Shown one piece after another: positions 8,617 to 18,166 of a stretch of 64,000 bases of DNA (its first letter is position 1; each line of letters opens with the position of its first letter). The stretch is from Parundibacterium terreum (lineage in GTDB: Bacteria > Pseudomonadota > Gammaproteobacteria > Burkholderiales > Burkholderiaceae_D). The stretch is taken from contig NZ_BMED01000001.1 in assembly GCF_014636315.1 (NCBI RefSeq), forward strand, positions 1,865,717-1,929,716, given 5' to 3'. Position numbers and translations under genes: made by a program. Under the pieces are notes generated by a model, which did no database searches, was not told the origin of the DNA, and saw only the letters and a program-made list of their open reading frames with translations.

Positions 8617-9231
8617 TCACTCGTCAAACAACAAGGGTTTAAGGGCCAGGTGGCAGGCTGCGATCAGGCTCTTTTTATCCAGATCAGGATGTTTCAGCGA
8701 ACGCAAGGAAACTCCTTCAAACAAAGCGATAATGGCCTCTACCCGGCCGTCCAGCTCCGCATCGCTGGTTTGTATGCCTCGCTGCAATCGAGCTTTCACC
8801 AGATTTTCGCGCAGGTGCTGGCGCGACCTGCGGTCTGCATCCTGTAGCAAGGCCGCGATCTTGGGATTACGCGCAGCCTCAGCACTGATCTCCAGCGGAA
8901 TGCTCCAGATCTTGGGATCCAGGTTTTCGGTAACCCCGGATTCCACATTGTCCAGCATGGCTTGCACCACGTCTTCCTGCTGGCCCATCCTCAACAATTT
9001 TTCCGCAATCCTCTCGACGTCCCGCTCCACAAAGGCGGCAATGATGGAATCCTTGCCATCGAAATAATTATAGATATGCCCGGGGCTCATGCCGGCAGCC
9101 TTGGAAATCTCCGCCATGCTGGCCCCGTGAAAACCGCTGCGAGCAAAACAGATGGCAGCCGCATTCAGTACCTGATCGCGGCGTGCCTGGGCACGCTCTG
9201 GATCAAGATGCTTTTTTTCCGGGTTAGTCAT
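8617..9231 (-). CDS. TetR-family repressor, divergent from RND efflux operon
   Basis: TetR/AcrR-type repressor of 204 residues. The N-terminal helix-turn-helix (about 20-66) reads GFHGASMAEISKAAGMSPGH followed by IYNYFDGKDSIIAAF. The C-terminal ligand domain is of the BetI/AcrR type. It is divergent from the efflux operon, with 494 bases between the starts and two matching palindromes in front of the pump genes. A second TetR gene at 15709 is a colinear paralogue with a nearly identical recognition helix and the same LLFDE C-terminus. Repression of the pump is inferred from this layout. The ligand is unknown. Confidence 0.9.
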   Translation of the reverse strand: MTNPEKKHLDPERAQARRDQVLNAAAICFARSGFHGASMAEISKAAGMSPGHIYNYFDGKDSIIAAFVERDVERIAEKLLRMGQQEDVVQAMLDNVESGVTENLDPKIWSIPLEISAEAARNPKIAALLQDADRRSRQHLRENLVKARLQRGIQTSDAELDGRVEAIIALFEGVSLRSLKHPDLDKKSLIAACHLALKPLLFDE

Positions 9232-9510
9232 CAGTACTGCGTCCTTTTATTCTCTGTATGAAATTCATTATGCTGAGCATTTTCCATGCGCCCTGCACTT
9301 TGGACAAACTTACAAGCTTTGTCAATCTGCAACAGGACTCTCCGGGCAGCACGACTCCCATTGCCCTATTGTATCCGGCCCGCGCATACAGCCGCTTGCG
9401 CGTTGAAAAATTAATTGAATAGCATCTAGTTTTGCTGGTCAAGCACGGCCTGCCGAGGCAAACACATAAAAATTTCAGGCCAGCGCTGCCATATCAAAAA
9501 GAAAACATTA

Positions 9511-9587
9511 AAGGATGGCGCTACTGGGCAAAGCCCTTTTGACGCTCAGAAATTCTTTCTTTTTAATCAAGGCAGCCGGCCATCCTT
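9511..9587. repeat. Inverted repeat in the tetR-efflux intergenic region
   Basis: A perfect 9-base inverted repeat AAGGATGGC (9511-9519) and GCCATCCTT (9579-9587) encloses 59 bases, which contain a small GGGC-AAA-GCCC hairpin followed by TTTT. It lies in the 494-base region between the divergent TetR and AcrA-like genes. No open reading frame is supported in 9232-9600. It may be part of a leader or a small RNA; nothing more can be said. Confidence 0.35.
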
Positions 9588-9601
9588 CATAAAAATAGCG
9601 C

Positions 9602-9664
9602 TTGACACAATTAGAATGATCGTTCATTCTTAGAAAATCATAAATTAGAATGATCGTTCATTCT
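9602..9664 (+). promoter_or_regulatory. Efflux operon promoter with two TetR-type operators
   Basis: Two copies of AGAATGATCGTTCATTCT stand at 9613-9630 and 9647-9664. Each is a near-perfect palindrome of the form AGAATGAnnnnTCATTCT, and they are 34 bases apart centre to centre. A consensus -35 box TTGACA lies at 9602-9607, with a weak -10 (CATTCT, 9625-9630) at 17 bases that falls inside the first operator. Binding there would block RNA polymerase. A third site of the same consensus occurs behind the second TetR gene. Confidence 0.8.
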
Positions 9665-9725
9665 TTAATCTGCAGCACAAATTTTAGCCCTCAATCAGAC
9701 CTTGTTATCTTTCGGAAAGTCCAAA

Positions 9726-10919
9726 ATGGAAACTCTCTTTCAATTGCCGTCCAGCAGGGTGGCGGGGGCAGCAGCCCTGCTCTGCACAACACTCATCGCC
9801 GCCGGCTGCTCCAAATCCGCTGCCGAAGCCCCCCATGCTGCAACTCCAGAGGTAGGCGTCTATACCGTCACTCGCCAGCCGCTGGACATCACCACCGAAT
9901 TGCCAGGGCGCACCACGGCCTTCCAGGTTGCCGAGGTCCGTCCACAAGTCAACGGCCTCATCCAGAAACGCCTGTTCGTTGAAGGCTCCGACGTCAAGGC
10001 CGGCATGGCGCTGTACCAGATTGATGCAGCAAGCTACCAGGCAAGCTACAACTCAGCCAAGGCGGCGCTGGCCAAGGCCAAGGCGAATCTGCTGTCCAGC
10101 AGCCCTAAACTGGCCCGCTACAAGGACCTGGTCGAGAATGAAGGCGTCAGCCGCCAGGACTATGAAGATGCTTTCGCCGCCAACGAGCAGGCCAAGGCCG
10201 ATGTCGAATCCGCTGCCGCCGCGCTGGAAACCGCCAGCATCAACCTGAAATATACGCATGTGGATGCGCCTATCAGCGGCCGCATCAGCCGCTCCAGCGT
10301 GACGCCGGGCGCGCTGGTCACTGCCAGCCAGACCACCGCGCTGACGACCGTGCAACAGCTCGACCCCATCTATGTCGACGTTACCCAGTCCAGCACCGAT
10401 TTACTGCGTTTAAAAACCGAACTGGAAAAAGGCAGCCTGAAAAAATCCGGCGGCCAGGCCAGGGTGAGCCTGATCCTGCCCGATGGCAGCAAGTATGCCG
10501 AAAGCGGCAAGCTGCAATTTTCCGACGTTACCGTCGATCCGGGTACCGGCAACGTTAGCCTGCGCGCGCTGTTCCCCAACCCCAGGCATGACCTGCTGCC
10601 CGGCATGTATGTGCGTGCCGTCATCGAAAGCGGCGTCAATGAAAAGGCCATCGTGGTGCCGCAGCAAGGCGTAACGCGCAATGCAAAAGGCGAAGCGACT
10701 GCACTGGTCCTGAACAAGGACGGCAAGGTCGAATCCCGCATCCTGACCACTAGCAGCACTGTGGGCGATAAATGGCTGGTCGCCTCCGGACTGGAAACAG
10801 GCGACCGCGTGATCATCGAAGGTTTGCAAAAAGTACGCGCCGGAGCAACGGCCAGCGTTGCCAAGCCCAATCCGGCAACCGTCGCCTCCAATGCGCCGGC
10901 AGCGCCTGCTGCCCAATAA
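9726..10919 (+). CDS. acrA: RND efflux periplasmic adaptor (membrane fusion lipoprotein), AcrA/MexA type
   Basis: Periplasmic adaptor of a tripartite drug efflux pump, 397 residues. It is a lipoprotein: the lipobox LIAAGC places the acylated cysteine at residue 28. Further landmarks are the lipoyl half-motifs (AEVRPQVNGLIQKRLFVEGSDVKAGMALY), a long alanine-rich alpha-hairpin (about 100-170), the second lipoyl half (YTHVDAPISGRISRS) and a beta-barrel domain. ATG 9726 is chosen because GGAAAG precedes it by seven bases; an in-frame TTG upstream is less likely. It is the first gene of the pump operon, 15 bases before the permease gene. The symbol is assigned at family level. Confidence 0.93.
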   Translation: METLFQLPSSRVAGAAALLCTTLIAAGCSKSAAEAPHAATPEVGVYTVTRQPLDITTELPGRTTAFQVAEVRPQVNGLIQKRLFVEGSDVKAGMALYQIDAASYQASYNSAKAALAKAKANLLSSSPKLARYKDLVENEGVSRQDYEDAFAANEQAKADVESAAAALETASINLKYTHVDAPISGRISRSSVTPGALVTASQTTALTTVQQLDPIYVDVTQSSTDLLRLKTELEKGSLKKSGGQARVSLILPDGSKYAESGKLQFSDVTVDPGTGNVSLRALFPNPRHDLLPGMYVRAVIESGVNEKAIVVPQQGVTRNAKGEATALVLNKDGKVESRILTTSSTVGDKWLVASGLETGDRVIIEGLQKVRAGATASVAKPNPATVASNAPAAPAAQ

Positions 10920-10934
10920 TCCAGGAGAAATTTC

Positions 10935-13900
10935 ATGGCACGTTTTTTTATTGGCCGTCCTATCTTCGCCTGGGTGGTCGCGATCGTCATCATGCTGGCC
11001 GGTATCGCCGCCATCATGGGCTTACCGATCGCTCAATACCCAAGCATTGCTCCGCCATCGATCTCCATCAGCGGCAGCTACCCTGGCGCATCGGCCAAAA
11101 CGGTGGAAGATGCGGTAACGCAGGTCATAGAACAAAAGATGAAGGGCATAGACGGTTTGCGCTATATGTCTTCGTCCAGCGACTCAACCGGCGGCATCAG
11201 CATCACGCTGACCTTCAACAATGGCACTAACCCCGATATCGCCCAGGTGCAGGTACAGAATAAGCTGCAACTGGCAACCCCGCTGCTGCCTGCCGCAGTC
11301 ACCCAGCAAGGCCTGGTCGTTTCCAAGGCCACCAAGAACTTTCTGATGGTTTTGGGTTTTGTTTCAGAAAACGGCAGCATGAAGCAGGCCGATCTGGGCG
11401 ACTATGTCGCCGCCAATGTGGTTGACCCGCTCAGCCGGGTTGAAGGCGTGGGTGATGTGACGCTGTTCGGCTCGCAATACGCAATGCGCATCTGGCTGGA
11501 CCCGGCAAAGCTGCAAAGCTATCAGTTGACGCCTGCAGATGTGATCAACGCCATCAGCGCGCAGAATACCGAAGTCTCCGCCGGGGAACTGGGCGGGGCG
11601 CCTGCTGTGCCCGGCCAGCAACTGAATGCCACGGTAACAGCGCAAAGCCGCTTGCAAACCGCGGAACAGTTTGGTGAAATCCTGCTGAAAACCGCTTCCA
11701 GCGGCGCCATGGTACATCTGAAGGATGTGGCCCGCATGGAACTGGGCAGCGAAAGCTATAACACGGTGGCCCGCTTCAACGGCGCACCGGCAACCGGTAT
11801 CGCCATCAAGCTGGCAACCGGCGCCAATGCGCTGGAAACTGCTGCTGCAGTGAACAAGAAAATTGAACAGATGGGCAAGCAGTTCCCGGCCGGCATGAAA
11901 GCGCTGGTCGCCTATGACACCACGCCCTTCGTCAAGCTGTCTATTGAAGAAGTGGTCAAGACCCTGGTTGAAGCGATCATCCTGGTATTCCTGGTGATGT
12001 ACCTGTTCCTGCAAAACTTCCGCGCCACGCTGATACCCACGCTGGCAGTACCGGTGGTCTTGCTCGGCACCTTCGGCGTGCTACAGGCCTTCGGCTACTC
12101 GATCAATACGTTGACGATGTTTGCGATGGTTCTGGCGATAGGCTTGCTGGTAGATGATGCGATCGTGGTCGTCGAAAACGTGGAACGCGTGATGAGCGAA
12201 GAAGGCCTGTCACCCAAGGAAGCAACCCGTAAATCCATGAACCAGATTACCGGTGCGCTGGTCGGCATTGCGATGGTGCTGTCGGCGGTATTCGTGCCCA
12301 TGGCTTTCTTCTCCGGTTCAACCGGTGTCATCTATCGCCAGTTCTCCATCACCATTGTTTCTTCCATGGTGCTGTCCGTTGTCGTCGCGATGGTATTTAC
12401 CCCGGCGCTGTGCGCCACCCTGCTGAAACAGGTTGAAAAAGGCCATCACGCCAGCAACAAGGGTTTCTTCGGCTGGTTCAACCGCAATTTCGAACGCAGC
12501 ACCGACAAGTATCAGGGCCTGGTAGGCAGCATGATACGTGGCCGTGGCCGTTCCATGATCGTGTACGCCGCCGTGCTGGTCGTAATGGCGATTGTCTTCC
12601 TGCGCCTGCCGACTTCCTTCCTGCCGGAAGAAGACCAGGGCGTGCTGTTTTCACAGATACAGCTGCCTACAGGCGCGACCCAGGAGCGTACGCTGAAAGT
12701 GATCCAGCAGGTTGAGCAGCACTTCCTGGTGCAGGAAAAAGATGCGGTCGCTTCCGTGTTTTCCGTGGCTGGCTTTTCCTTTGGTGGCAGCGGGCAAAAC
12801 GCAGGTATCGCCTTTGTGCGGCTGAAAGACTGGTCTGAACGCAAGGGTCCCGCAATGCGCGCCAATGCCATCGTCGGCCGCGCCATGGGAACGTTCTCGC
12901 AAATCAAGGATGCGATGGTGTTTGCCTTTGCGCCCCCTGCCGTGATTGAGCTGGGTAATGCCAGCGGCTTTGACTTGCAGTTGCAGGATGAAGGCGGCGT
13001 CGGCCACGATGCCTTGATGGCAGCGCGCAACCAGTTGCTGGGCATGGCCTCCAAGAATCCGGCATTGATCGGTGTCCGTCCCAATGGGCAGGAAGATACG
13101 CCGCAGTACAAGATCAATGTCGATCAGCAAAAAGCCACTGCATTGGGATTGGCAGTTGCGGATATCAACAAGGTACTGAGCACGGGCTGGGGTAGCGCCT
13201 ATGTCAATGACTTTGTCGATCGTGGCCGTGTCAAGAAAGTATATCTGCAGGGCCAGGCAGATTCGCGCATGGTACCGGAAGACCTGAACAAGTGGTTCGT
13301 GCGCAATGCCGATGGCGATATGGTTCCCTTTTCTGCATTCGCATCCGGTGAATGGGTATATGCATCGCCGCGCCTGGAACGCTATAACGGCCAATCCTCG
13401 GTCGAGGTGCTGGGCATGCCGGCGCGGGGCATGAGCTCCGGTGTGGCGATGGCAGAAGTCGAAAAGATGGTCGCACAACTGCCGCCCGGCATAGGTTATG
13501 AATGGACGGGCCTGTCGCTGGAAGAGCGCGACTCCGGTTCGCAAACCGTGATGCTGTATGCCGTTTCACTGCTGATCGTGTTCCTGTGCCTGGCCGCACT
13601 GTATGAAAGCTGGTCCATCCCTTTCTCGGTATTGCTGGTAGTGCCTTTGGGTGTGCTAGGTACTGTCGTCGCCACCTGGGTCTTCCATTTATCGAACGAC
13701 GTGTATTTCCAGGTCGGCCTGCTGACGGTAGTCGGGCTGGCAGCGAAGAATGCGATCCTGATCGTAGAGTTCGCCAAGGAACTGCAGGAACAGGGTATGG
13801 AATTGAAAGAAGCAACCCTGCAGGCAGTCCGCATGCGCTTGCGCCCTATCCTGATGACGTCGATCGCCTTCGGCCTCGGTGTACTGCCGCTGGCCATCAG

Positions 13901-14087
13901 CAGCGGTGCCGGCTCGGGTAGCCAGAATGCCATCGGTATCGGCGTGGTAGGCGGGATGTTGTCGGCCACCTTCCTGGGCATCTTCTTTGTACCTGTGTTC
14001 TTCGTCCTGGTGCGCGGTTTCTTCGGCAAGAAGGCGCCAACTCCCACGCCAACTCCAGCCACGCACGACGTAGCGGAAGCAAAGTAA
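10935..14087 (+). CDS. acrB: RND multidrug efflux permease, HAE1/AcrB type
   Basis: Inner-membrane proton-driven drug exporter of 1050 residues, the usual length for the hydrophobe/amphiphile efflux 1 family. It opens [17 protein letters not shown] and shows the twelve-helix layout with two large periplasmic loops. The proton relay is intact: the paired aspartates of TM4 in [18 protein letters not shown] and the lysine of TM10 in [18 protein letters not shown]. The C-terminus is short and threonine/proline-rich. AGGAGAAATTTC provides the ribosome binding site. Expected substrates are lipophilic drugs, dyes and solvents; specificity is not readable. The symbol is family level. Confidence 0.95.
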   Translation: MARFFIGRPIFAWVVAIVIMLAGIAAIMGLPIAQYPSIAPPSISISGSYPGASAKTVEDAVTQVIEQKMKGIDGLRYMSSSSDSTGGISITLTFNNGTNPDIAQVQVQNKLQLATPLLPAAVTQQGLVVSKATKNFLMVLGFVSENGSMKQADLGDYVAANVVDPLSRVEGVGDVTLFGSQYAMRIWLDPAKLQSYQLTPADVINAISAQNTEVSAGELGGAPAVPGQQLNATVTAQSRLQTAEQFGEILLKTASSGAMVHLKDVARMELGSESYNTVARFNGAPATGIAIKLATGANALETAAAVNKKIEQMGKQFPAGMKALVAYDTTPFVKLSIEEVVKTLVEAIILVFLVMYLFLQNFRATLIPTLAVPVVLLGTFGVLQAFGYSINTLTMFAMVLAIGLLVDDAIVVVENVERVMSEEGLSPKEATRKSMNQITGALVGIAMVLSAVFVPMAFFSGSTGVIYRQFSITIVSSMVLSVVVAMVFTPALCATLLKQVEKGHHASNKGFFGWFNRNFERSTDKYQGLVGSMIRGRGRSMIVYAAVLVVMAIVFLRLPTSFLPEEDQGVLFSQIQLPTGATQERTLKVIQQVEQHFLVQEKDAVASVFSVAGFSFGGSGQNAGIAFVRLKDWSERKGPAMRANAIVGRAMGTFSQIKDAMVFAFAPPAVIELGNASGFDLQLQDEGGVGHDALMAARNQLLGMASKNPALIGVRPNGQEDTPQYKINVDQQKATALGLAVADINKVLSTGWGSAYVNDFVDRGRVKKVYLQGQADSRMVPEDLNKWFVRNADGDMVPFSAFASGEWVYASPRLERYNGQSSVEVLGMPARGMSSGVAMAEVEKMVAQLPPGIGYEWTGLSLEERDSGSQTVMLYAVSLLIVFLCLAALYESWSIPFSVLLVVPLGVLGTVVATWVFHLSNDVYFQVGLLTVVGLAAKNAILIVEFAKELQEQGMELKEATLQAVRMRLRPILMTSIAFGLGVLPLAISSGAGSGSQNAIGIGVVGGMLSATFLGIFFVPVFFVLVRGFFGKKAPTPTPTPATHDVAEAK

Positions 14088-14124
14088 AGATCATCGCAAT
14101 ATGAGTCACATCAAGAGGCACATC

Positions 14125-15588
14125 ATGAAAACATCTCTCATTGCCATGGCCGCAGCCGCGCTCGCGCTGCTGGCTGGCTGCAGCCTGGCACCAACCTATG
14201 AGCACCCCGGCGCTCCCGTCATGCAAACCTGGCCCACCGGGGCCGCTTATAAAACAGCCGACCCTGGCGCTACAGCAGCTGCCGCCAGCAACACGCCGGT
14301 ATCCGACCTGGAATGGCGCGAATTCTTTATCGACGAGCGCCTGCGCAAGGTCATCGCGCTGGCTCTGGCCAACAACCGCGATTTGCGCGTCTCGACGCTG
14401 AATATAGAAAAAGCACGGGCGCAATACAACATAGAACGCGCCGCCTACCTGCCCAAGCTATCGGCAAGCGTCAGCCAGACAGCCACCCGCACGCCGTCCA
14501 CCATGACGGGCAGCGGCGAGGCTGCCATATCCCGCCAGTACACAGGCGGCCTGGGTATTGCATCCTATGAACTGGATTTGTTTGGCAAGGTACGCAGCCT
14601 GACGGAAGCGGGCCTGCAATCCTATCTCGGCACGGAAGAAGCACGGCGCGCAGCACAGATCAGCCTGGTAGCAGAAGTGGCCAACGGCTATCTGACCCTG
14701 ATGGCAGACCAGGAGCGCCTGCGCCTGGCGCAAGACACCTTGAAGAGCCAGCAAACCAGCTACGACTTAAGCAAGCAGCGCTTCAAGGCAGGCGCGACTT
14801 CAGGCCTGGACATGTACGACGCGCAAACCAGTGTGGAAACGGCGCGCAGCGATGTCGCCGTGTACACGGCGCAGCTTGCCGTCGACCAGAACGCATTGAC
14901 ACTGCTGGTCGGCAGCGTAGTCCCGGCCGAGTTGATGCCGCAAGGCGAACTGGCGGCAGTCAGCAAACTCGCCCCATTGCCGGCAGGCTTGCCGTCAGAA
15001 GTATTGCAGCGCCGCCCCGATGTGCTGGAAGCGGAACGCGCGCTGATCGCCGCCAATGCCAACATCGGCGCTGCGCGCGCCGCGTTCTTCCCCAGCATTT
15101 CGCTGACGGCATCGGCAGGCAGTGCCAGCAGCACGCTGTCCGGGCTGTTCAAGGCTGGCTCATCCACCTGGTCATTTATTCCGCAAATCAGTCTGCCGAT
15201 TTTTGAGGGCGGCGTGAACCGCGCCAACCTGGGAATTGCCAAGGTCAACCGCGATATCTCGGTAGCGCAATATGAAAAAGCGATACAGGCGGCTTTCCGC
15301 GAAGTGGCAGATGCACTGGCGCAAAACGGCACGCTGGATGAGCGCATGGATGCGCAGCAGGCGCTGGTCGATGCATCGGCCAAGAGTTTCCGCATTCATG
15401 AGGCCCGTTATAAAAAAGGCGCCGAATCCTATCTGGATTCGCTGGTATCGCAGCGGGCACTGTACACGGCCCAGCAAAACCTGATCAGCGCGCGCTTAAC
15501 GCAGGCCGGCAATGCAGTCACGCTATATAAGGTGCTGGGCGGCGGCTGGCAGCCTGAAGCCGGGCTCGCAACAACCGGCAATGACTGA
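14125..15588 (+). CDS. RND efflux outer membrane channel lipoprotein, NodT/OprM type
   Basis: Outer-membrane factor of the pump, a TolC-like trimeric channel of 487 residues. The start MKTSLIAMAAAALALLAGC carries a lipobox LLAGC with the modified cysteine at residue 19. AGAGG lies seven bases upstream of ATG 14125, so this is preferred to an ATG 24 bases earlier. The two OEP repeats are recognisable by LRVSTLNIEKARAQYNIERA and RRPDVLEAERALIAANANIG. It follows the permease gene by 37 bases and completes the tripartite system within one operon. Confidence 0.93.
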   Translation: MKTSLIAMAAAALALLAGCSLAPTYEHPGAPVMQTWPTGAAYKTADPGATAAAASNTPVSDLEWREFFIDERLRKVIALALANNRDLRVSTLNIEKARAQYNIERAAYLPKLSASVSQTATRTPSTMTGSGEAAISRQYTGGLGIASYELDLFGKVRSLTEAGLQSYLGTEEARRAAQISLVAEVANGYLTLMADQERLRLAQDTLKSQQTSYDLSKQRFKAGATSGLDMYDAQTSVETARSDVAVYTAQLAVDQNALTLLVGSVVPAELMPQGELAAVSKLAPLPAGLPSEVLQRRPDVLEAERALIAANANIGAARAAFFPSISLTASAGSASSTLSGLFKAGSSTWSFIPQISLPIFEGGVNRANLGIAKVNRDISVAQYEKAIQAAFREVADALAQNGTLDERMDAQQALVDASAKSFRIHEARYKKGAESYLDSLVSQRALYTAQQNLISARLTQAGNAVTLYKVLGGGWQPEAGLATTGND

Positions 15589-15708
15589 AGCTGCCCAGGT
15601 GTGGCGCGCGTAGTGAATAGTGAATGCTGAATGGCGAGTGGTGGATGGCCGGCTGGAACTTGGCCCTCAGCCACCCCGCCACGCTTATCGCTTGATGGAG
15701 AAAACGAG

Positions 15709-16323
15709 ATGAGTATCACCGGACAAAAAATCTGGAATCCCAAGCGGGCAACGGACAGGCGCAAGCAGGTATTAGATGCAGCCGAAAGCTGCTTCGGCAT
15801 GAAGGGCTTCCACGGCGCCAGCATGGCGGATATATCCAAGGCCGCAGGAATGAGCGCCGGTCATATCTACAATTACTTCGCCAGCAAGGATGAAATCATT
15901 GCTGCCTTCGTCCAGCAAAACGTGGAACGCGTGTCCGCCATCGTGCGCGACCTGCACCAGCAGGACGATCCACTGCAAGCAATCTACGATGACCTGGAAA
16001 AAAGCATACACGAAGACCTGCAGGTCGGTTACTGGAAGTTGCCGCTGGAAATATATGCAGAAGCTTCGCGCAACCCCAAGATCGCCGCGTTGGCGCAGGC
16101 GGCAGACCGCCACTCCAGCAATGAATTCCTGTCCATACTGAAAAAAGGCCGGCAAAAGCGCGGCATGCAGGTCGATGAGCTCGCTTTGGCCGGACAAGTT
16201 GAAGCCATGATCGCTTTCTTCCAGGGCTTACAGGTTCGCGCCATGCTGAACCCGCAACTGGATGAAGCGGCATTGGTGGAGGCGATGAAGAGTGCAATGT
16301 ACGTTTTATTGTTTGATGAATAA
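15709..16323 (+). CDS. TetR-family repressor at the end of the efflux operon
   Basis: TetR/AcrR-type repressor of 204 residues and a clear paralogue of the TetR protein coded at 8617-9231. Both share GFHGASMA-ISKAAGMS-GHIYNYF in the DNA-binding domain, LEI-AEA-RNPKIAAL in the ligand domain and a C-terminal LLFDE. ATG 15709 has GGAG eight bases upstream; the longer open frame starting at 15631 is not supported. It is co-oriented with the pump genes 120 bases after the channel gene. A third operator of the same type lies just beyond its stop. It probably shares targets with its paralogue. Confidence 0.88.
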   Translation: MSITGQKIWNPKRATDRRKQVLDAAESCFGMKGFHGASMADISKAAGMSAGHIYNYFASKDEIIAAFVQQNVERVSAIVRDLHQQDDPLQAIYDDLEKSIHEDLQVGYWKLPLEIYAEASRNPKIAALAQAADRHSSNEFLSILKKGRQKRGMQVDELALAGQVEAMIAFFQGLQVRAMLNPQLDEAALVEAMKSAMYVLLFDE

Positions 16324-16350
16324 GTTGGACTTGCTGTAACAAAAGTTCGG

Positions 16351-16382
16351 TTGACTTGAAAATGAGAATGAATGATCATTCT
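16351..16382 (+). promoter_or_regulatory. Third TetR-type operator with overlapping promoter
   Basis: AGAATGAATGATCATTCT at 16365-16382 fits the same AGAATGAnnnnTCATTCT consensus as the two operators in front of the pump. A -35 box TTGACT (16351-16356) and a -10 box GATCAT (16374-16379) are spaced by 17 bases, and the -10 lies inside the operator. The site controls the downstream small gene at 16502, if anything. Position and match are read directly; regulation is inferred. Confidence 0.65.
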
Positions 16383-16501
16383 AAATATATAAGACGTGCA
16401 GCCGTATTGTTTTTAGGTTTGCAACATTCTTATTGTCTTGCAAGCAATTCTTTGCCAAGGATTGTACGTTTCTCTTGCAAACCATGAAATCTGGAATAGC
16501 C

Positions 16502-16915
16502 ATGAACACCAAGCAGAAATCCGATTCGCCAGCCAATCTGAAATACATAGAAAAGATAGGCGTCGCCAAGATCAAGGTCAAACAGGCGAGCATGCAACTT
16601 ACCGCGGTACTCGGCGGGTTTGTCGAAGTAGACAGACTATTATTGGCCTGGGGCAGCAATACCAATAACCCCATCCAATGTGAGTTCGAGGTCATGTTCT
16701 TGGATGGAAACATCTTCAGGGGCGTGTATGAATTCTGGGCCCAGAAATCCAAGCGCCCCTCCCTCAGCAATTTCATCCGCGCCTGCGTCCGCGCCCCCAG
16801 CCCGCGGTTCAAGGTAGCCAATTACAAATCAAGACCCAAACCCATCATCGGCAAGAATGGCGACGTTGTCGAGCCGGAGATACTTGAGCGCTATGAAGTA
16901 GAACGCACCGGCTAG
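16502..16915 (+). CDS. Hypothetical protein in the TetR/efflux regulon
   Basis: I do not recognise this 137-residue protein. It is basic (many K and R), has no signal peptide or membrane segment, and shows a middle part VEVDRLLLAWGSNTNNPIQC with mixed alpha/beta character and a lysine/proline-rich C-terminal region (NYKSRPKPIIGKNGDVVEPE). ATG 16502 follows a TGGAA sequence; in-frame ATGs at 16484 and 16433 are alternatives. It stands about 120 bases behind a promoter covered by a TetR-type operator that matches those of the RND pump, so it may be co-induced with efflux. The 177 bases between it and the next gene hold no gene. Confidence 0.55.
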   Translation: MNTKQKSDSPANLKYIEKIGVAKIKVKQASMQLTAVLGGFVEVDRLLLAWGSNTNNPIQCEFEVMFLDGNIFRGVYEFWAQKSKRPSLSNFIRACVRAPSPRFKVANYKSRPKPIIGKNGDVVEPEILERYEVERTG

Positions 16916-17092
16916 CATTTAGCTATACATCCGGCCCCCGGCGCTTGCAGCGCCTTTGCAACGGCCACATGCTGCCATCAAACGGCACTGCATACAATTT
17001 GACACAATAGGGATACATGGCATTCTTAAAATCACTCCCATCGGATCTGATTTTATTCGACGCCCTGATCAACCCCTAGCCGAGGAAATTGT

Positions 17093-18115
17093 ATGTCTGA
17101 AATTGTGAATAGCCGTCGCCGCAGCCTGTTGTCAGGCGTCCTTGCCGCAGCAGGTCTTGTTGCCGCGGAAATGCCCTTCGTCAAGGCTGCATATGCTGCA
17201 GCAAGCCCAGCAAATTCCTCTCAAGCGCTAGCGCCCATCAAACAGATTCGTGCAGGCGAGCTGGATATGGGTTACTTCGAGGCCGGTCCAGCCAAGGGCA
17301 AGCCGGTCATCTTGCTGCACGGCTGGCCCTATGACATCCACAGCTATGCCGACGTGGTTCCTTTGCTGACGGCAGCCGGCTACAGGGTGATCGTGCCTTA
17401 CCTTCGCGGCTATGGCACTACGCGCTTCCTGTCAGACACCGCATTCCGCAATGGCCAGCAATCCGTCGTTGCACTGGACATCATCGCATTGATGGATGCG
17501 CTCAAGATAGACAAGGCCATCATAGGCGGTTTTGACTGGGGCGCGCGGACAGCAGATGTGATCGCTGCCCTCTGGCCGGAACGCTGCAAGGCCCTGGTCG
17601 CGGTGAGCGGCTACCTGATCACCAATCTGGAGGCCAACCTGAAACCGCTGCCACCAGAAGGTGAATACGGCTGGTGGTATCAATACTATTTCGCTACCGA
17701 GCGCGGCCAGGCCGGCTATGAAAAATACCGGCACGAGTTTTCCAAACTGATCTGGAAGACCGCTTCGCCGAAATGGAACTTCGATGACGCCACCTACAAC
17801 CGCAGTGCCGCAGCCTTCGATAACCCGGACCACGTCAGCATCGTCATCCACAACTATCGCTGGCGGCAAAGCCTGGCCAAGGGCGATCCGAAATACGATG
17901 CGCTGGAAAAACGGCTGGCCCAGGCTCCCGTGATCACCGTTCCAACGATCACCATCGCCAGCGATTTCGACGGTCCCGCTGCAAGCGGCGCAGCGTATGC
18001 CAAGAAATTCTCCGGCAAATATGCGCACCGCATCCTGAAGGACATCGGTCACAATGTGCCGCAGGAAGCGCCGCAGGATTTCGCCCAAGCTATTATTGAC
18101 GTGGACAAATTCTGA
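17093..18115 (+). CDS. Tat-exported alpha/beta hydrolase, epoxide hydrolase/dehalogenase type
   Basis: Alpha/beta hydrolase of 340 residues with a twin-arginine signal: SRRRSLLSGVLAAAGLVAA followed by a cleavage region near AAYAA. The oxyanion motif HGWP is at 76-79. The nucleophile elbow GGFDWG places aspartate, not serine, at 148, which is the hallmark of epoxide hydrolases and haloalkane or fluoroacetate dehalogenases. The catalytic histidine is H320 (DIGHNVP), and D291 or D293 is the acid. Cap-domain tyrosines lie in WWYQYYF and HNYRW. The likely site of action is the periplasm. No dehalogenation or epoxide pathway genes are adjacent, so the substrate is unknown. Confidence 0.88.
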   Translation: MSEIVNSRRRSLLSGVLAAAGLVAAEMPFVKAAYAAASPANSSQALAPIKQIRAGELDMGYFEAGPAKGKPVILLHGWPYDIHSYADVVPLLTAAGYRVIVPYLRGYGTTRFLSDTAFRNGQQSVVALDIIALMDALKIDKAIIGGFDWGARTADVIAALWPERCKALVAVSGYLITNLEANLKPLPPEGEYGWWYQYYFATERGQAGYEKYRHEFSKLIWKTASPKWNFDDATYNRSAAAFDNPDHVSIVIHNYRWRQSLAKGDPKYDALEKRLAQAPVITVPTITIASDFDGPAASGAAYAKKFSGKYAHRILKDIGHNVPQEAPQDFAQAIIDVDKF

Positions 18116-18125
18116 TAGTGCCATT

Positions 18126-18156
18126 TGCGATGCCCCGGTATTTTCCGGGCATCGCA
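18126..18156. terminator. Hairpin terminator between convergent genes
   Basis: TGCGATGC and GCATCGCA form an 8-bp stem extended by CCGG/CCGG around a TATTTT loop, with one bulged C. It lies in the 51-base gap between the hydrolase (+) and the convergent oxidoreductase gene (-). The U-tracts are short, so it is a moderate terminator in either direction. Confidence 0.6.
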
Positions 18157-18166
18157 TTTACACTCG

